A stretch of DNA of 46,526 nt from an uncultured cyanobacterium (GCA_902495705.1 CABUXT010000017.1:1-46526); one strand, 5' to 3'; positions 17,115 to 25,675 are shown, counted from the first letter of the stretch. Numbers and translations are program-made. Notes: generated from the sequence alone by a model not told the origin.

Positions 17115-17495
17115 TTAAATCTGGTCTAAAGATATTGCTTTTACGCCTGCGTATCTTGCCTTGTCCATCAATCTAACAACTGCCTCGTGAGTGGAGTTTC
17201 CGTCAGCTTGAATAAGTAGTCCGTCAGGATAAGTCTTGATTTCTTGACTTAATACGGTTCCAAGTCTGTCAGGCGAAACTTCTTCATTATGGATTAAATA
17301 TTTATTGTTTTGAGTAACCACAACTGTCAAAATTTGAGGTTCTTTGTCAATTTTTGACTGCTCAACATTTTCCGGTACAGTAAGGCTGATACCTTGTTTA
17401 TCTAATAATGGCGCAATTACCATCATAATGATTAACAGTACCAAGAAAATATCTGTTAATGGTGTAATATTAATTTCGTTAAAAGTTTCTCTCAT
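17115..17495 (-). CDS. ExbD/TolR-type biopolymer transport protein (second copy)
   Basis: A 126-residue ExbD/TolR family protein with a short cytoplasmic N terminus, one transmembrane helix containing the essential proton-path Asp (INITPLTDIFLVLLIIMMV) and a periplasmic domain. With ExbB it forms the proton-driven motor that energises TonB. Its start ATG overlaps the stop of the upstream exbD by one base (TAATG), so the two are translationally coupled. The helix is nearly identical to that of its neighbour, down to a shared 45-base DNA block, while the periplasmic domains differ. Confidence 0.9.
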   Translation of the reverse strand: MRETFNEINITPLTDIFLVLLIIMMVIAPLLDKQGISLTVPENVEQSKIDKEPQILTVVVTQNNKYLIHNEEVSPDRLGTVLSQEIKTYPDGLLIQADGNSTHEAVVRLMDKARYAGVKAISLDQI

Positions 17496-17962
17496 TATTC
17501 CTCATCCTCTGGAATACTTACATTTTTAGTCTTTTCTAAGTCTTTTTGCTCTTTTTTATTTAGCGGTTCGCCTGCAACAATCAGTTTTTTGTATTCAGCA
17601 TTTTGTGCTGCGTTCATAACGTCCATAATTGTTGAACTTTTGATTGCCTTATCCGCTTTTACAACAACTTCTGATTTTTCATCATCAGTTTTTGCAGCAA
17701 GTAATTTATCTGTCAATTGAGAAGGTTTTACATTTTCTCCATTTACATACATTGCGCCGTCTTTTGTGATAGATACGGTCACTTTTGAATTTTCAATATT
17801 TATACCGTTGTTTACTTCCGGTACGTCAACCGCGTTGTCCATAGATTGGAAAGACGGAGCAACTACCATCATAATGATTAACAGTACCAAGAAAATATCT
17901 GTTAATGGCGTGATATTGATTTCTGTGAATAATTTTTGTTTTTTCTTTGATGAAAATGACAT
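17495..17962 (-). CDS. ExbD/TolR-type biopolymer transport protein (first copy)
   Basis: This 155-residue ExbD/TolR protein has the same INITPLTDIFLVLLIIMMV helix near the N terminus and a longer periplasmic domain with a charged C-terminal extension (DLEKTKNVSIPEDEE). It lies 16 bases after exbB and overlaps the next exbD by one base. Two ExbDs per ExbB suggests a heterodimeric stator subunit or two motors with different partners. Confidence 0.9.
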   Translation of the reverse strand: MSFSSKKKQKLFTEINITPLTDIFLVLLIIMMVVAPSFQSMDNAVDVPEVNNGINIENSKVTVSITKDGAMYVNGENVKPSQLTDKLLAAKTDDEKSEVVVKADKAIKSSTIMDVMNAAQNAEYKKLIVAGEPLNKKEQKDLEKTKNVSIPEDEE

Positions 17963-17978
17963 TTTATTTACCTGCGAA

Positions 17979-18632
17979 TTATAGATTTACTCTTGAAGAT
18001 GAATATTTTGTTGTTTCGTTAGCTTCTTCAGCATCTACAAAGCTCAAGAATAACAATTTGATAAGTTGAAAATCATCTTCATAGTGTTTTACGATAGATT
18101 GGAAAGAGTTGAAGAAAATAACTGCAACAATCGCAACACCAAGACCGAAAGCTGTAGCAATCAACGCAGAACCGATACCTGATGCAACTGTTGCTGCTTG
18201 GTTTCCTGAATCAGCCAAAATGTTGAATGTTAAAAGGATTCTTACAACTGTACCAAACAAACCTAAAAACGGAGCAACACCACCGATTGTACCTAAGATT
18301 GTTAAATGGCTCTCTAATTTTCTTGTAGCCAAAGCTGCTGAAATATCAAATGACCTAGAGAATCCGCCTCTTTGTTCAGAAAAGATTCTAACAGCCTCTT
18401 CGATAACTTCACCGATAACACCACCGCATCTGATAGCTGTGTTTTGAGCTGCTGATAAGTCATTTTTAGACAAATCTTTGTTTAATTCTCTCATATATAC
18501 AGCGATGTCACGTTGGTTCTTTTGATAGAATGACCATTTGCTGATAACTACACCAAGTACCAAAATTGAACATACAAAGATTGGTAATAGTACCGGCCAG
18601 TCCATTTTAATTGACTCTAACAATAATTCCAT
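17979..18632 (-). CDS. ExbB/TolQ/MotA-family proton channel protein
   Basis: A 217-residue three-helix protein. A first transmembrane segment lies at about residues 14-30. The conserved core GGVAPFLGLFGTVVRI and the third helix (SALIATAFGLGVAIVAVIFF) are characteristic of ExbB/TolQ. It pairs with ExbD to form the inner-membrane proton channel that drives TonB. GAGG lies about 11 bases upstream of the ATG. It is third in a minus-strand block of secreted protein, tonB, exbB, exbD, exbD. Confidence 0.9.
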   Translation of the reverse strand: MELLLESIKMDWPVLLPIFVCSILVLGVVISKWSFYQKNQRDIAVYMRELNKDLSKNDLSAAQNTAIRCGGVIGEVIEEAVRIFSEQRGGFSRSFDISAALATRKLESHLTILGTIGGVAPFLGLFGTVVRILLTFNILADSGNQAATVASGIGSALIATAFGLGVAIVAVIFFNSFQSIVKHYEDDFQLIKLLFLSFVDAEEANETTKYSSSRVNL

Positions 18633-18669
18633 AATTTTTTATCCTCATTTCTTGTAATAACTTTAGTGA

Positions 18670-19920
18670 TTAATATTTTGTAGCACCAAATACGTTGTAA
18701 TCAAATGTGAATTGTACGTCGATGCTTGATTTCTTGTATTCAGGCGGTAACGGTCTGAACGGAGCTGCTAATTTTACTGCGTTTAGTGCGGCATTATCAG
18801 CGTTTTGTAATCCTGAAGACTTAAATACACTGCATGATAACAATCTTCCGTCTTTTGCAATCTTGAATAACAAGACAACTCTTTTACTTTCGTTTCCTTT
18901 TGGTGGGTCCCAGTTCATTTTGATTCTTCTTTGAAGTTCTCTCATGTATGGACCAAAATCCGGTTCTCTGATAGCATCGATTCCCGGTCTGCCACCGCCA
19001 CCTCCCGGGTTGCCACCACCGGAACCTGAGCCGTGACCGTATCCTGAACCGGTGCCTGTTCCTCCTCTACCTGTTCCGGTACCTGTGCCACTACCTGTTT
19101 TTGAGCCTGAACCAGAGCCGACAGGTGCTAAAGATGGGTTAGGAGAATATGTTCCTGAACCTCTTGAACCTCCGTTTTTAGATGAACCAGAACCGCTGAT
19201 TGGACCTGTTGCGTATTGACCGGCTTTTGTGCCACCTGCAGGTACAGGAACCTTGAATGGTGAATTTGAAGGTCTTTGTACCGCTTTTGGAGTCATTGGC
19301 GGTCTGACAGACGGTCTTGCTGTCGGTGGTTGAGGTTTAGCTGCTTGTGGTTTTGGAACAGCTTGCTGAACCGTAGGTGATGGTGTAACATTTTTCTGAG
19401 TTGTTGTAGCCTTTGATGGGCTCTTCTTAGGTGTAGAAGGCGCAACACTATGTGTTATTTTGTTTAAAAGTGATTGCTTTTTCGGAGCCGGAGCAGGTGC
19501 AGGAGAAGATGATGCAGGTGATGGTTTTGCTGCCGGTTTAGATGAAGGCATTGAAACCGGTTTTTTAGGGTCGTTTATGCCACCTGTTCTTGAATTTCTG
19601 TCTGCTCTGAATTTTGTATTTTTATTCTTTGGAGTTTGTTCTTTATCTACAAGAACAAATTCAATGTCATTAACTTTTGGTTTCGGTTTTTCAAATAATG
19701 CCAAATGGATACCGAAAATTGCCAAAATAGCAAGAACTACCCAAAAGACAAAAATTGTCACAGGGTGAATTATTGCAGAGATGGTAATCCCTTTCTTTAG
19801 TGAAATGGACTCAGTATCTTCTCTTGTTACCGCAGGCATGCGATAGTCTAAATTTTTTGACGGTCTTTGATATTCCGTTCTGTTATTTGAATTTTCTGTA
19901 TATTTCCCTAGTATTGACAT
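18670..19920 (-). CDS. TonB-family energy transducer with long Pro/Ser/Gly linker
   Basis: A 416-residue protein. A cytoplasmic N terminus is followed by one transmembrane helix (about residues 52-75), a long low-complexity periplasmic linker rich in Pro, Lys, Ala, Ser and then Gly (about residues 110-315), and a TonB C-terminal domain at about 325-412 (YMRELQRRIKMNW, VVLLFKIAKDGRL, NADNAALNAVKLA). The ATG at 19920 follows AGGGA; the longer frame begins at a TTG. The linker is about twice that of E. coli TonB, enough to cross a wide periplasm. No TonB-dependent receptor is in the window, so the substrate is unknown and a TolA-like role is possible. Confidence 0.85.
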   Translation of the reverse strand: MSILGKYTENSNNRTEYQRPSKNLDYRMPAVTREDTESISLKKGITISAIIHPVTIFVFWVVLAILAIFGIHLALFEKPKPKVNDIEFVLVDKEQTPKNKNTKFRADRNSRTGGINDPKKPVSMPSSKPAAKPSPASSSPAPAPAPKKQSLLNKITHSVAPSTPKKSPSKATTTQKNVTPSPTVQQAVPKPQAAKPQPPTARPSVRPPMTPKAVQRPSNSPFKVPVPAGGTKAGQYATGPISGSGSSKNGGSRGSGTYSPNPSLAPVGSGSGSKTGSGTGTGTGRGGTGTGSGYGHGSGSGGGNPGGGGGRPGIDAIREPDFGPYMRELQRRIKMNWDPPKGNESKRVVLLFKIAKDGRLLSCSVFKSSGLQNADNAALNAVKLAAPFRPLPPEYKKSSIDVQFTFDYNVFGATKY

Positions 19921-19984
19921 TTTATTCCCTAACAACAAATATTCTCTTATTTGTTAATGATTTTATTTTAAATTATTAATAATA

Positions 19985-20728
19985 TTATTGCCCAAAAGAG
20001 TTATTCTCAAGGCTAGTCGGATTGACTGTAATCGGCTGAGTCAATATTAACTCAATAGCTGCATTGGCAGGAATTGAAACATCTTCCCCTTTATCCCAAA
20101 TAGATTTTACAAGTCCTCCGCCTGCTCCAACTGCAGTTGCCAAAGCTGTACCTCTGCCAAGACTTCCGCCAGCAAGTGGTGATACGATTACGCCTGTTAG
20201 TGCGCCTGCACCTGCTCCGATAGTTAAATCTTTTGCGTATTCTTTGGTTACGTCAAAAGCTGTTCCGCCAACAAGTGTTCCTGTGTTATCGTCAGTTTTG
20301 ATAACGGCTGAAATTGGAACATTTTGTCCTGTAGGTGTAATTATTTGAGTAAATCTTACCGTAAGTTTACCGTTAAGACTTCCGTGTTTTGCTTTTGAAA
20401 CTTCAATTACGGTACCTGTAACCGTACTGCCTGCAGGTGCTACAAGTTTTTGGTTATAATAAAATCCTGAACCTAAAACCATAGTAACAGTTTGTCCTGT
20501 TGCTGCGGTTTCAGAGCTTACAGGTGTAGTTACAATAGCTCTAAATGTTTGTCCTGCAGGAACTGTTACAACACTGCCTTTTAATGTTGTATTATTAAGT
20601 TTAAAGTTTTCTTGTACGTTATTACTATAAGAAGGAGTCGTGTTTTGTTGTTCATAGCTGAAATTCTGTGCAGCATAAACACTTCCTGCACTCAATAATA
20701 ATGCGGTTAATATTAGAACTTTCTTCAT
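19985..20728 (-). CDS. Secreted protein with Gly-zipper segment, unknown function
   Basis: A 247-residue protein with a clear signal peptide (MKKVLILTALLLSAGSVYAA). A beta-rich region follows, containing VPAGQTFRAIVTTP and APAGSTVTGTVIEV. A glycine-rich hydrophobic hairpin (about residues 165-207) resembles Gly-zipper membrane segments. The end returns to a beta motif, IPANAAIELILTQPI. The layout is that of a periplasmic or outer-membrane-associated protein. It is paralogous in the beta part to the next gene upstream. A strong GGGAGGGG precedes the ATG. It has its own promoter, so it may lead the Ton operon 64 bases downstream. Confidence 0.75.
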   Translation of the reverse strand: MKKVLILTALLLSAGSVYAAQNFSYEQQNTTPSYSNNVQENFKLNNTTLKGSVVTVPAGQTFRAIVTTPVSSETAATGQTVTMVLGSGFYYNQKLVAPAGSTVTGTVIEVSKAKHGSLNGKLTVRFTQIITPTGQNVPISAVIKTDDNTGTLVGGTAFDVTKEYAKDLTIGAGAGALTGVIVSPLAGGSLGRGTALATAVGAGGGLVKSIWDKGEDVSIPANAAIELILTQPITVNPTSLENNSFGQ

Positions 20729-20762
20729 TTCTATCCCCTCCCTAAAACATTTTTATTAATAT

Positions 20763-20790
20763 ATTGTACATTATACATTCATTTTGTCAA
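20763..20790 (-). promoter_or_regulatory. Promoter of the 20728 secreted gene and probably the Ton operon
   Basis: TTGACA (20790-20785), 16-base spacer, TACAAT (20768-20763), followed by a normal leader with GGGAGGGG. Confidence 0.6.
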
Positions 20791-20808
20791 TTTATTAATA
20801 AATCTAAC

Positions 20809-21423
20809 CTAGTCGGTCAAAGTGTGGGTTATCGGAGTTGGTGCAGTTAATATTATTATTTGTTGGTCGCCTGCAGGAATTTTTGTATGAGTTCCCATAC
20901 AACGCCTTCCCCCCGGACGGATTTGCAAAGTTGCTGCTCTGTGGTTCCAAGAAATTCCTTGATATTTGCTTTGGTAATGAGGCATTTTTACCCATTCCGC
21001 AGGTGGGGTAAGTTCTCCGCCGATTAAATTGTCATTTGAAGTATAAAGATAACCTTTTACAGGAATTTCAAAACCGTCCGGCATTAAAATCTTTGTGATT
21101 TTAATTTTCATAGATGCATTTGTGCCGATTACAGGTTCATTGATTTTTTCTATGTAGCCGTAAAATTCAGTATTCCTCGGAATTATATTTGTTTCGTACA
21201 TGAATAAATCGCTTGTTGCGATGAATTTTACTTTGAATCCTTCAGGACATGTTTCAGTAGAAATTTCTTGAGTTGTGATAACAGGTATAAAAGTTCCTTG
21301 TGGTAGGGTAATCTCGTCGTACCCTCTCATTTCCAGTTGGACATTTTTTATTTCAGGCACAGTTTCAGATAACGCCATAGGCGCAATTGTTAATAATGCT
21401 AAAACTATGATAAATGCTCTCAT
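20809..21423 (-). CDS. Secreted protein of unknown function, paralogue of the 20728 gene
   Basis: This 204-residue protein has a signal peptide (MRAFIIVLALLTIAPMALS). Its beta-rich body parallels its neighbour: LPQGTFIPVITTQEISTET matches VPAGQTFRAIVTTPVSSET, and IPAGDQQIIILTAPTPI matches IPANAAIELILTQPITV. It lacks the Gly-zipper of the neighbour. The pairing next to exbB-exbD-tonB suggests envelope work, but no function is assigned. TTGAAA-16-TATAAT with an extended TG motif lies 7 bases from the ATG, with no Shine-Dalgarno, so the mRNA is probably leaderless. Confidence 0.7.
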   Translation of the reverse strand: MRAFIIVLALLTIAPMALSETVPEIKNVQLEMRGYDEITLPQGTFIPVITTQEISTETCPEGFKVKFIATSDLFMYETNIIPRNTEFYGYIEKINEPVIGTNASMKIKITKILMPDGFEIPVKGYLYTSNDNLIGGELTPPAEWVKMPHYQSKYQGISWNHRAATLQIRPGGRRCMGTHTKIPAGDQQIIILTAPTPITHTLTD

Positions 21424-21430
21424 AGAAGAT

Positions 21431-21458
21431 ATTATAACAGTTTTTTTGAGGATTTCAA
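21431..21458 (-). promoter_or_regulatory. Extended -10 promoter of the 21423 gene
   Basis: TTGAAA (21458-21453), 16-base spacer, TGT-TATAAT (-10 at 21436-21431), 7 bases to the ATG. Confidence 0.6.
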
Positions 21459-21478
21459 GTTAATATTCTTAAAATATA

Positions 21479-21506
21479 TAGACAACAAAATTTTTCCAAA
21501 TATAAT
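21479..21506 (+). promoter_or_regulatory. Promoter of the 21529 gene
   Basis: TAGACA (21479-21484), 16-base spacer, TATAAT (21501-21506), then AAAGGAT and the ATG at 21529. Confidence 0.55.
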
Positions 21507-21528
21507 ATATATCTGAAAGGATATAAAT

Positions 21529-21912
21529 ATGAATATACAGAAAATTAACTCAACCCCAGTTCAGAATACTTCTTTCACATCACTTAAAAAAGGTAGTATT
21601 CCTGAGCATGTTTTTGCAGGTATTAAAGATGCACCTGTTCTTAGAAATTTCGGAAAAGATTATGATGCTTATGTTTCAGTAGGCTCATTATTAAGCTCAA
21701 AACATGAAGGCAGGCAACAATTATCATTGAACATTGATACAATTGTTCCAAAGAGTTTGAAGGCTAAAGTTGCCTCAAAACTTTCTTTGACTCCTCCAAG
21801 TGATGTGGTTGTTGTAAAAACACATGCTACAAATTTTGAAGATTTTATTACTGCAATTTGGAATCGTTCTTCAAAATTGGTTGAAAACATGTACAAACAT
21901 CCTGATGCATAG
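21529..21912 (+). CDS. Small protein of unknown function with N-terminal NxSFTS motif
   Basis: A 127-residue soluble protein without signal peptide or membrane helix. The start MNIQKINSTPVQNTSFTSLK matches the short polar leader ending in S-F-T/G/K found on other unassigned proteins in the window. The body is mixed alpha/beta with no recognised motif. It is monocistronic, with its own promoter and a strong terminator shared with convergent dusB. Confidence 0.7.
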   Translation: MNIQKINSTPVQNTSFTSLKKGSIPEHVFAGIKDAPVLRNFGKDYDAYVSVGSLLSSKHEGRQQLSLNIDTIVPKSLKAKVASKLSLTPPSDVVVVKTHATNFEDFITAIWNRSSKLVENMYKHPDA

Positions 21913-21933
21913 TCAGATGTGTTTTATAATACT

Positions 21934-21973
21934 AAAAAAGACCTTGCTGAAACTTTTGGCAGGGTCTTTTTTA
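21934..21973. terminator. Bidirectional terminator between the 21529 gene and dusB
   Basis: The stem AAAAAAGACCTTGC (21934-21947) pairs with GCAGGGTCTTTTTT (21959-21972) with one G-U. The A and T flanks give a T tract on either strand. Confidence 0.85.
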
Positions 21974-22963
21974 ATTTTGAATAGAATTTTCTTTCTTTAT
22001 ATAGTCGATATATTCTAAAATCTTGTTGTAATCTTCTTCTAGGACAAGAACTCCACGAATTTTAGAGGCGTTTCTGATTCCTGCAATATAATATGGATAA
22101 AATTTTCTAAAGAATTTTATTGCAACATTTTCTCCGCGCAATTTGATTTCTTCATCAAGGTGAACCCTCATCATATCAAGTTTTTCCTCTAACGTTGGAG
22201 GGTTTATGTATTCTCCTGTTGTTAAATATTTAGAAACTCGATTTATCAATGTAGGGTCGCCAAGAACCCCTCTACCGATTGCAACACCGTCGGCTTTGCT
22301 TTGTTCAAGACATTCAACGGCTGTTTCAATTGATGTAATATCACCGTTAGCAAAGACAGGAATATCAACATTTTCTTTCAACTCTCGAATTTTTGCCCAA
22401 TCCGCATGACCTGCATAAAACTGAGAGCGCGTTCTTCCGTGAATTGTAATAAATTCCGCTCCTGCCTCTTGCATTTGCTGACCAAATTCTACAAAATTCA
22501 TTTCATCTTGTGTGTAGCCAAGTCGGAATTTTACACTGACAGGTTTATTTGTACCCTCTTTTACGGCTTGTACCAAATCCATCGCAAGGCTTGGGTTACG
22601 CATCAATGCTGAACCGTCTTGTCCCTTCACAACTTTATTTACAGGACAGCCCATATTTATGTCAATCATATCTGCAAATTGAGTCAAATATTGAGCCGAA
22701 TACTTCATCAAATGCGGTTTGTGCCCGCAAATTTGATAAACAATCGGATGGTGATTTTCATCAAGTTTGGTAATTTCAGTTTCAACATTTTGAGCCAAAA
22801 ATTCAGAACTAATCATTTCTGTAGTTAATAGCGCATCAGGTGAATATTTGCGCACCAAAGAACGCAACACATAGTCAGTAATCCCTGCCATTGGAGCAAG
22901 GGAAACTTTACTTTTTATGAGTTCTTTGACTCTATTTTTTTGTTGTGGTTGTGTTTGTTGCAT
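21971..22963 (-). CDS. tRNA-dihydrouridine synthase (DusB-like)
   Basis: A 330-residue TIM-barrel flavoprotein. Signatures include LAPMAGITDYVLRSL, DINMGCPVNKVVKGQDGSAL with the catalytic Cys in GCP, the VSVKFRLGY and TIHGRTRSQFYAG motifs, and the FMN phosphate-binding GVAIGRGVLGDP. It reduces uridines in the tRNA D-loop using NADPH. The start overlaps the 3' end of the TPR gene by 32 bases and has only a weak GAAG, so it probably depends on translation of the upstream gene. Confidence 0.9.
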   Translation of the reverse strand: MQQTQPQQKNRVKELIKSKVSLAPMAGITDYVLRSLVRKYSPDALLTTEMISSEFLAQNVETEITKLDENHHPIVYQICGHKPHLMKYSAQYLTQFADMIDINMGCPVNKVVKGQDGSALMRNPSLAMDLVQAVKEGTNKPVSVKFRLGYTQDEMNFVEFGQQMQEAGAEFITIHGRTRSQFYAGHADWAKIRELKENVDIPVFANGDITSIETAVECLEQSKADGVAIGRGVLGDPTLINRVSKYLTTGEYINPPTLEEKLDMMRVHLDEEIKLRGENVAIKFFRKFYPYYIAGIRNASKIRGVLVLEEDYNKILEYIDYIKKENSIQN

Positions 22964-25079
22964 ATTGTTTTAGTTCTTCGGCTCTGGCTTTTGCATATTG
23001 CTTATATTCATCATCTTGAACATTTGAATTTGCGTAAGTTGTGTAATATGTATAAGCATCTTTGTATTTGCCCAATGCATCGTAATCTGTTGCGATAAGG
23101 TAGTTACAAATAGTGAAATCTTTGTTTAAACTGTACGCTTTTTTTAAATCTGCAATAGCTTCGTTGCGTTTTTCTTTTGTATCATAAATCATACCACGAT
23201 AATACAGCGCGTATGAATTTTGTCCGTCTTTTGCCAAGATTTCGTTAAATTTAGCTAAACTTTCATCAAATTTGCTATCATCGTAAAGTGCAATCGCGTC
23301 GTTTAATTTGTTGGCTTGTTCTGATTCTTCGATTGATTTTAAGTATTCAATCGCATCTGTATTATTCTTGTTAAATGCGATAGCTTTTTGTAAATATGGT
23401 TTCGCGTTTGCATAATCTTCTTTTTCTCCGTACAAACGAGCGATGTAGTAAGCCAAATCTGAATCAATCGGTTTTAGTTCTAATGCTTTTTGGTAGTATT
23501 CAATGGCTTTATCTAAATTACCCATTTCATAATATGCAGATGCTGCGCCACGCATTGAATCCGTTGTGGCAGGCGAAATTGCAAGATAATTGTTGATTGC
23601 AGTTTGGTAATCCTTGTTATTATAAGCATCTGCTGCTTTATTTAGAGTATCATCTGTTTTCATTGCAGAGATATTTTTTGAAGTGTCTGTGATGGTTGTG
23701 TTTTTCGGAAATTTAGCTTGTGCTGAATTTAGAGTATTTAAAGCTCCATCATAATTCTTGGCTTGAGCTTGTGCCAGTGCCAAGTTTACATAAATTTCAG
23801 GATTTTTACTGTCCGCTTTTATTGCCGCATTATACATATAAATCGCGTTGTCAAGTTTTCCGTTTTTGTGGAGTTCTAATGCGTAGTCATAAATTATTCC
23901 TGCAGGGTTCATATCTGTCATTTCAGTGTTTACGTAAGATACAAATTCTTCAGGCGACATTGTTTTTTTCGCATTTGATACCATTTGAACTTTCAAGTAT
24001 TCATTATTTGGGTCAAGTGCTTTAACTTTTTTGAACCCTTCTTGTGCGATTTTTGTTTCGCCTAATTTGTCATAGCATTGCGCGCGGTATAAATTTGCAT
24101 TGACATTGTCAGGATAAAGGATTAAGACTGATTCGTAAGCCTTGATTGCTGTTCTGTAATCCTCTTTTTGTTGATAAAGAGTCCCTGTGTTAATTCTGGT
24201 GTTAATATTAGATGGGTCGAGCTTTTCAGCCTCTTTGTAGTAAGTCAATGCCTCATCTAATTTATTTTCTTTTTGCAAAATTGCACCCATATTTGCGTTG
24301 AGGTTTGCGTTTGTAGGTGAATCTTGTAATTTTTTGCTAAAAGTTCGCTCTAATGTATATAAAAGTTCCTTATCATCAGCCGTAGTTTTAGATAAAACCG
24401 TGCTGTATTGAGTCAGCGCATCATCTGTTGCACCCATGTTGTCTAAAATCTTGGCGTACGCAAGTCGCAAATCTAAATCAGATGGAGCAACGGAAATGGC
24501 TTTTTTGTAGTATTCGGCAGATTTTGGGTCGTTCCCTAATATTTTCATAATATCGCCGACTTGTTCAAAACTGTCTTTTTGTAGACTTCTGTTTCCGAGT
24601 GATTGGATAAATTCAAATGCAGCAGCAGGAAAATTACCTTCTGCTCTTAATTTCTTTGCTGTAGCGTATCTGTTTTGCGGTGATGTGTCAAATTTTATTG
24701 CAGATAAGCAGTTATCCAAGTTGCTTTGCACTTGTGCAATATTAGATGCTGAATTTTGCACAGCACCTTGCCCCGGGTAGTATGTCAGATAGAAAAGAGC
24801 ACTTCTGAAATCATCGGCAGCTTTTGCGTAGTTTTTATCTTTGTTTGCATATTCAACCCCTCTTGAAATGTAAGAATTGATAAGTCCGATTCTTGCAGAA
24901 TTGTCGAGGTAATTTATTCTCAATGCGCTTTTAAATTCAGTGATTGCACCTGAATATTGATATTGCAGCAGATAACTTTGTCCAAGGTCATAGTGTTCCT
25001 TGAAATCAGCGAATGCAATTCCGTTTAGCATACAAACAATTAGCGCCAGTCTGCTTAGAGTTACTAATGATTTTTTCAT
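22932..25079 (-). CDS. Secreted/periplasmic TPR-repeat protein
   Basis: A 715-residue protein with a signal peptide (MKKSLVTLSRLALIVCMLNG, then IAFA before the cut) and about 14-16 tetratricopeptide repeats over nearly its whole length, for example LDEALTYYKEAEKLDPSNIN and LDKAIEYYQKALELKP. TPR arrays are protein-binding scaffolds; this one likely sits in the periplasm or on the envelope. The tail is Thr/Lys rich. The ATG at 25079 follows GGGAG; a GTG at 25100 is less likely. It is cotranscribed with dusB. Confidence 0.85.
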   Translation of the reverse strand: MKKSLVTLSRLALIVCMLNGIAFADFKEHYDLGQSYLLQYQYSGAITEFKSALRINYLDNSARIGLINSYISRGVEYANKDKNYAKAADDFRSALFYLTYYPGQGAVQNSASNIAQVQSNLDNCLSAIKFDTSPQNRYATAKKLRAEGNFPAAAFEFIQSLGNRSLQKDSFEQVGDIMKILGNDPKSAEYYKKAISVAPSDLDLRLAYAKILDNMGATDDALTQYSTVLSKTTADDKELLYTLERTFSKKLQDSPTNANLNANMGAILQKENKLDEALTYYKEAEKLDPSNINTRINTGTLYQQKEDYRTAIKAYESVLILYPDNVNANLYRAQCYDKLGETKIAQEGFKKVKALDPNNEYLKVQMVSNAKKTMSPEEFVSYVNTEMTDMNPAGIIYDYALELHKNGKLDNAIYMYNAAIKADSKNPEIYVNLALAQAQAKNYDGALNTLNSAQAKFPKNTTITDTSKNISAMKTDDTLNKAADAYNNKDYQTAINNYLAISPATTDSMRGAASAYYEMGNLDKAIEYYQKALELKPIDSDLAYYIARLYGEKEDYANAKPYLQKAIAFNKNNTDAIEYLKSIEESEQANKLNDAIALYDDSKFDESLAKFNEILAKDGQNSYALYYRGMIYDTKEKRNEAIADLKKAYSLNKDFTICNYLIATDYDALGKYKDAYTYYTTYANSNVQDDEYKQYAKARAEELKQYATNTTTTKK

Positions 25080-25206
25080 GTTTGCTCCCTTCTCAGGCAC
25101 TATTTTATTACAAGTTATTCGTTCTGTATATATACAAGCGGTTAATTGTTAATTTCTGTATAGTAAAACCAAAAGACTAAGAATAATGGATATTTAGATA
25201 CAAGAA

Positions 25207-25242
25207 ACCCACGGATAGAAAATCCGTGGGTACATTTTTTTG
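25207..25242 (+). terminator. Rho-independent terminator without an obvious plus-strand gene
   Basis: A perfect 10-bp stem ACCCACGGAT (25207-25216) / ATCCGTGGGT (25222-25231) is followed by TACATTTTTTTG on the plus strand. On the minus strand it follows the 47-residue gene but has only a short T run. It could end that gene, or a small plus-strand RNA starting near 25120-25180. Confidence 0.65.
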
Positions 25243-25255
25243 TTTCAGGCTTTGT

Positions 25256-25399
25256 TTAAATATTAAAATCGTTTACCGAAATAAAATTTAAACACTCGTC
25301 GAATAATTTTTGGATAGGTTCTGAGATATCAACTTGTTTAGTCTCTACTCTTGAAATTTCCATAGATGCGATAATTGATTCAGCCTGTGTGTTTTCCAT
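25256..25399 (-). CDS. 47-residue small acidic protein of unknown function
   Basis: The 48-codon frame begins at an ATG preceded by AAGGAGC about 8-9 bases upstream and ends just before the hairpin at 25207-25231. The product starts MENTQAESIIASMEISRVET and continues as a soluble, mostly helical peptide with one Cys. There is no membrane segment. The Shine-Dalgarno, terminal hairpin and isolated position between a TPR gene and infC support a real gene. Confidence 0.55.
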   Translation of the reverse strand: MENTQAESIIASMEISRVETKQVDISEPIQKLFDECLNFISVNDFNI

Positions 25400-25629
25400 A
25401 CTTAAATGCTCCTTATTAACTTTTCTTCGGGTAAATATCCTTAATCTGTTTTGTCTTTCAACAAGTTATTTATCGGTTAGTTTTTGAATAAACTTTAGAA
25501 AATGTTTATTTAAAATTTTACAAACAAGGTCAAAACCCTTTAATTTCGCGAGATTTTCTGATGTTACAATTCTTAATGTAAAACGATATATCAAAGAAAG
25601 CTTAATATATAGCATATTTTTCTTGTTCA

Positions 25630-25638
25630 TGGTATTAT
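25630..25638 (+). promoter_or_regulatory. Extended -10 of the infC promoter
   Basis: TG-G-TATTAT gives a predicted transcription start near 25645 and a leader of about 30 bases before the AUA start codon. The remaining 276-base gap (25400-25675) shows no gene; a TTGAAA-16-GATATT pair in its first part could drive the 47-residue gene on the minus strand. Confidence 0.4.
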
Positions 25639-25675
25639 AAAGTCGTAGTATTACTTAAATATAGGAGATAAAACC

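Noticed and set aside
18109..20348. Plus-strand frames opposite exbB, tonB and the secreted gene
   Set aside because: Ala/Pro/Gly-rich shadow translations caused by biased composition on the coding strand.
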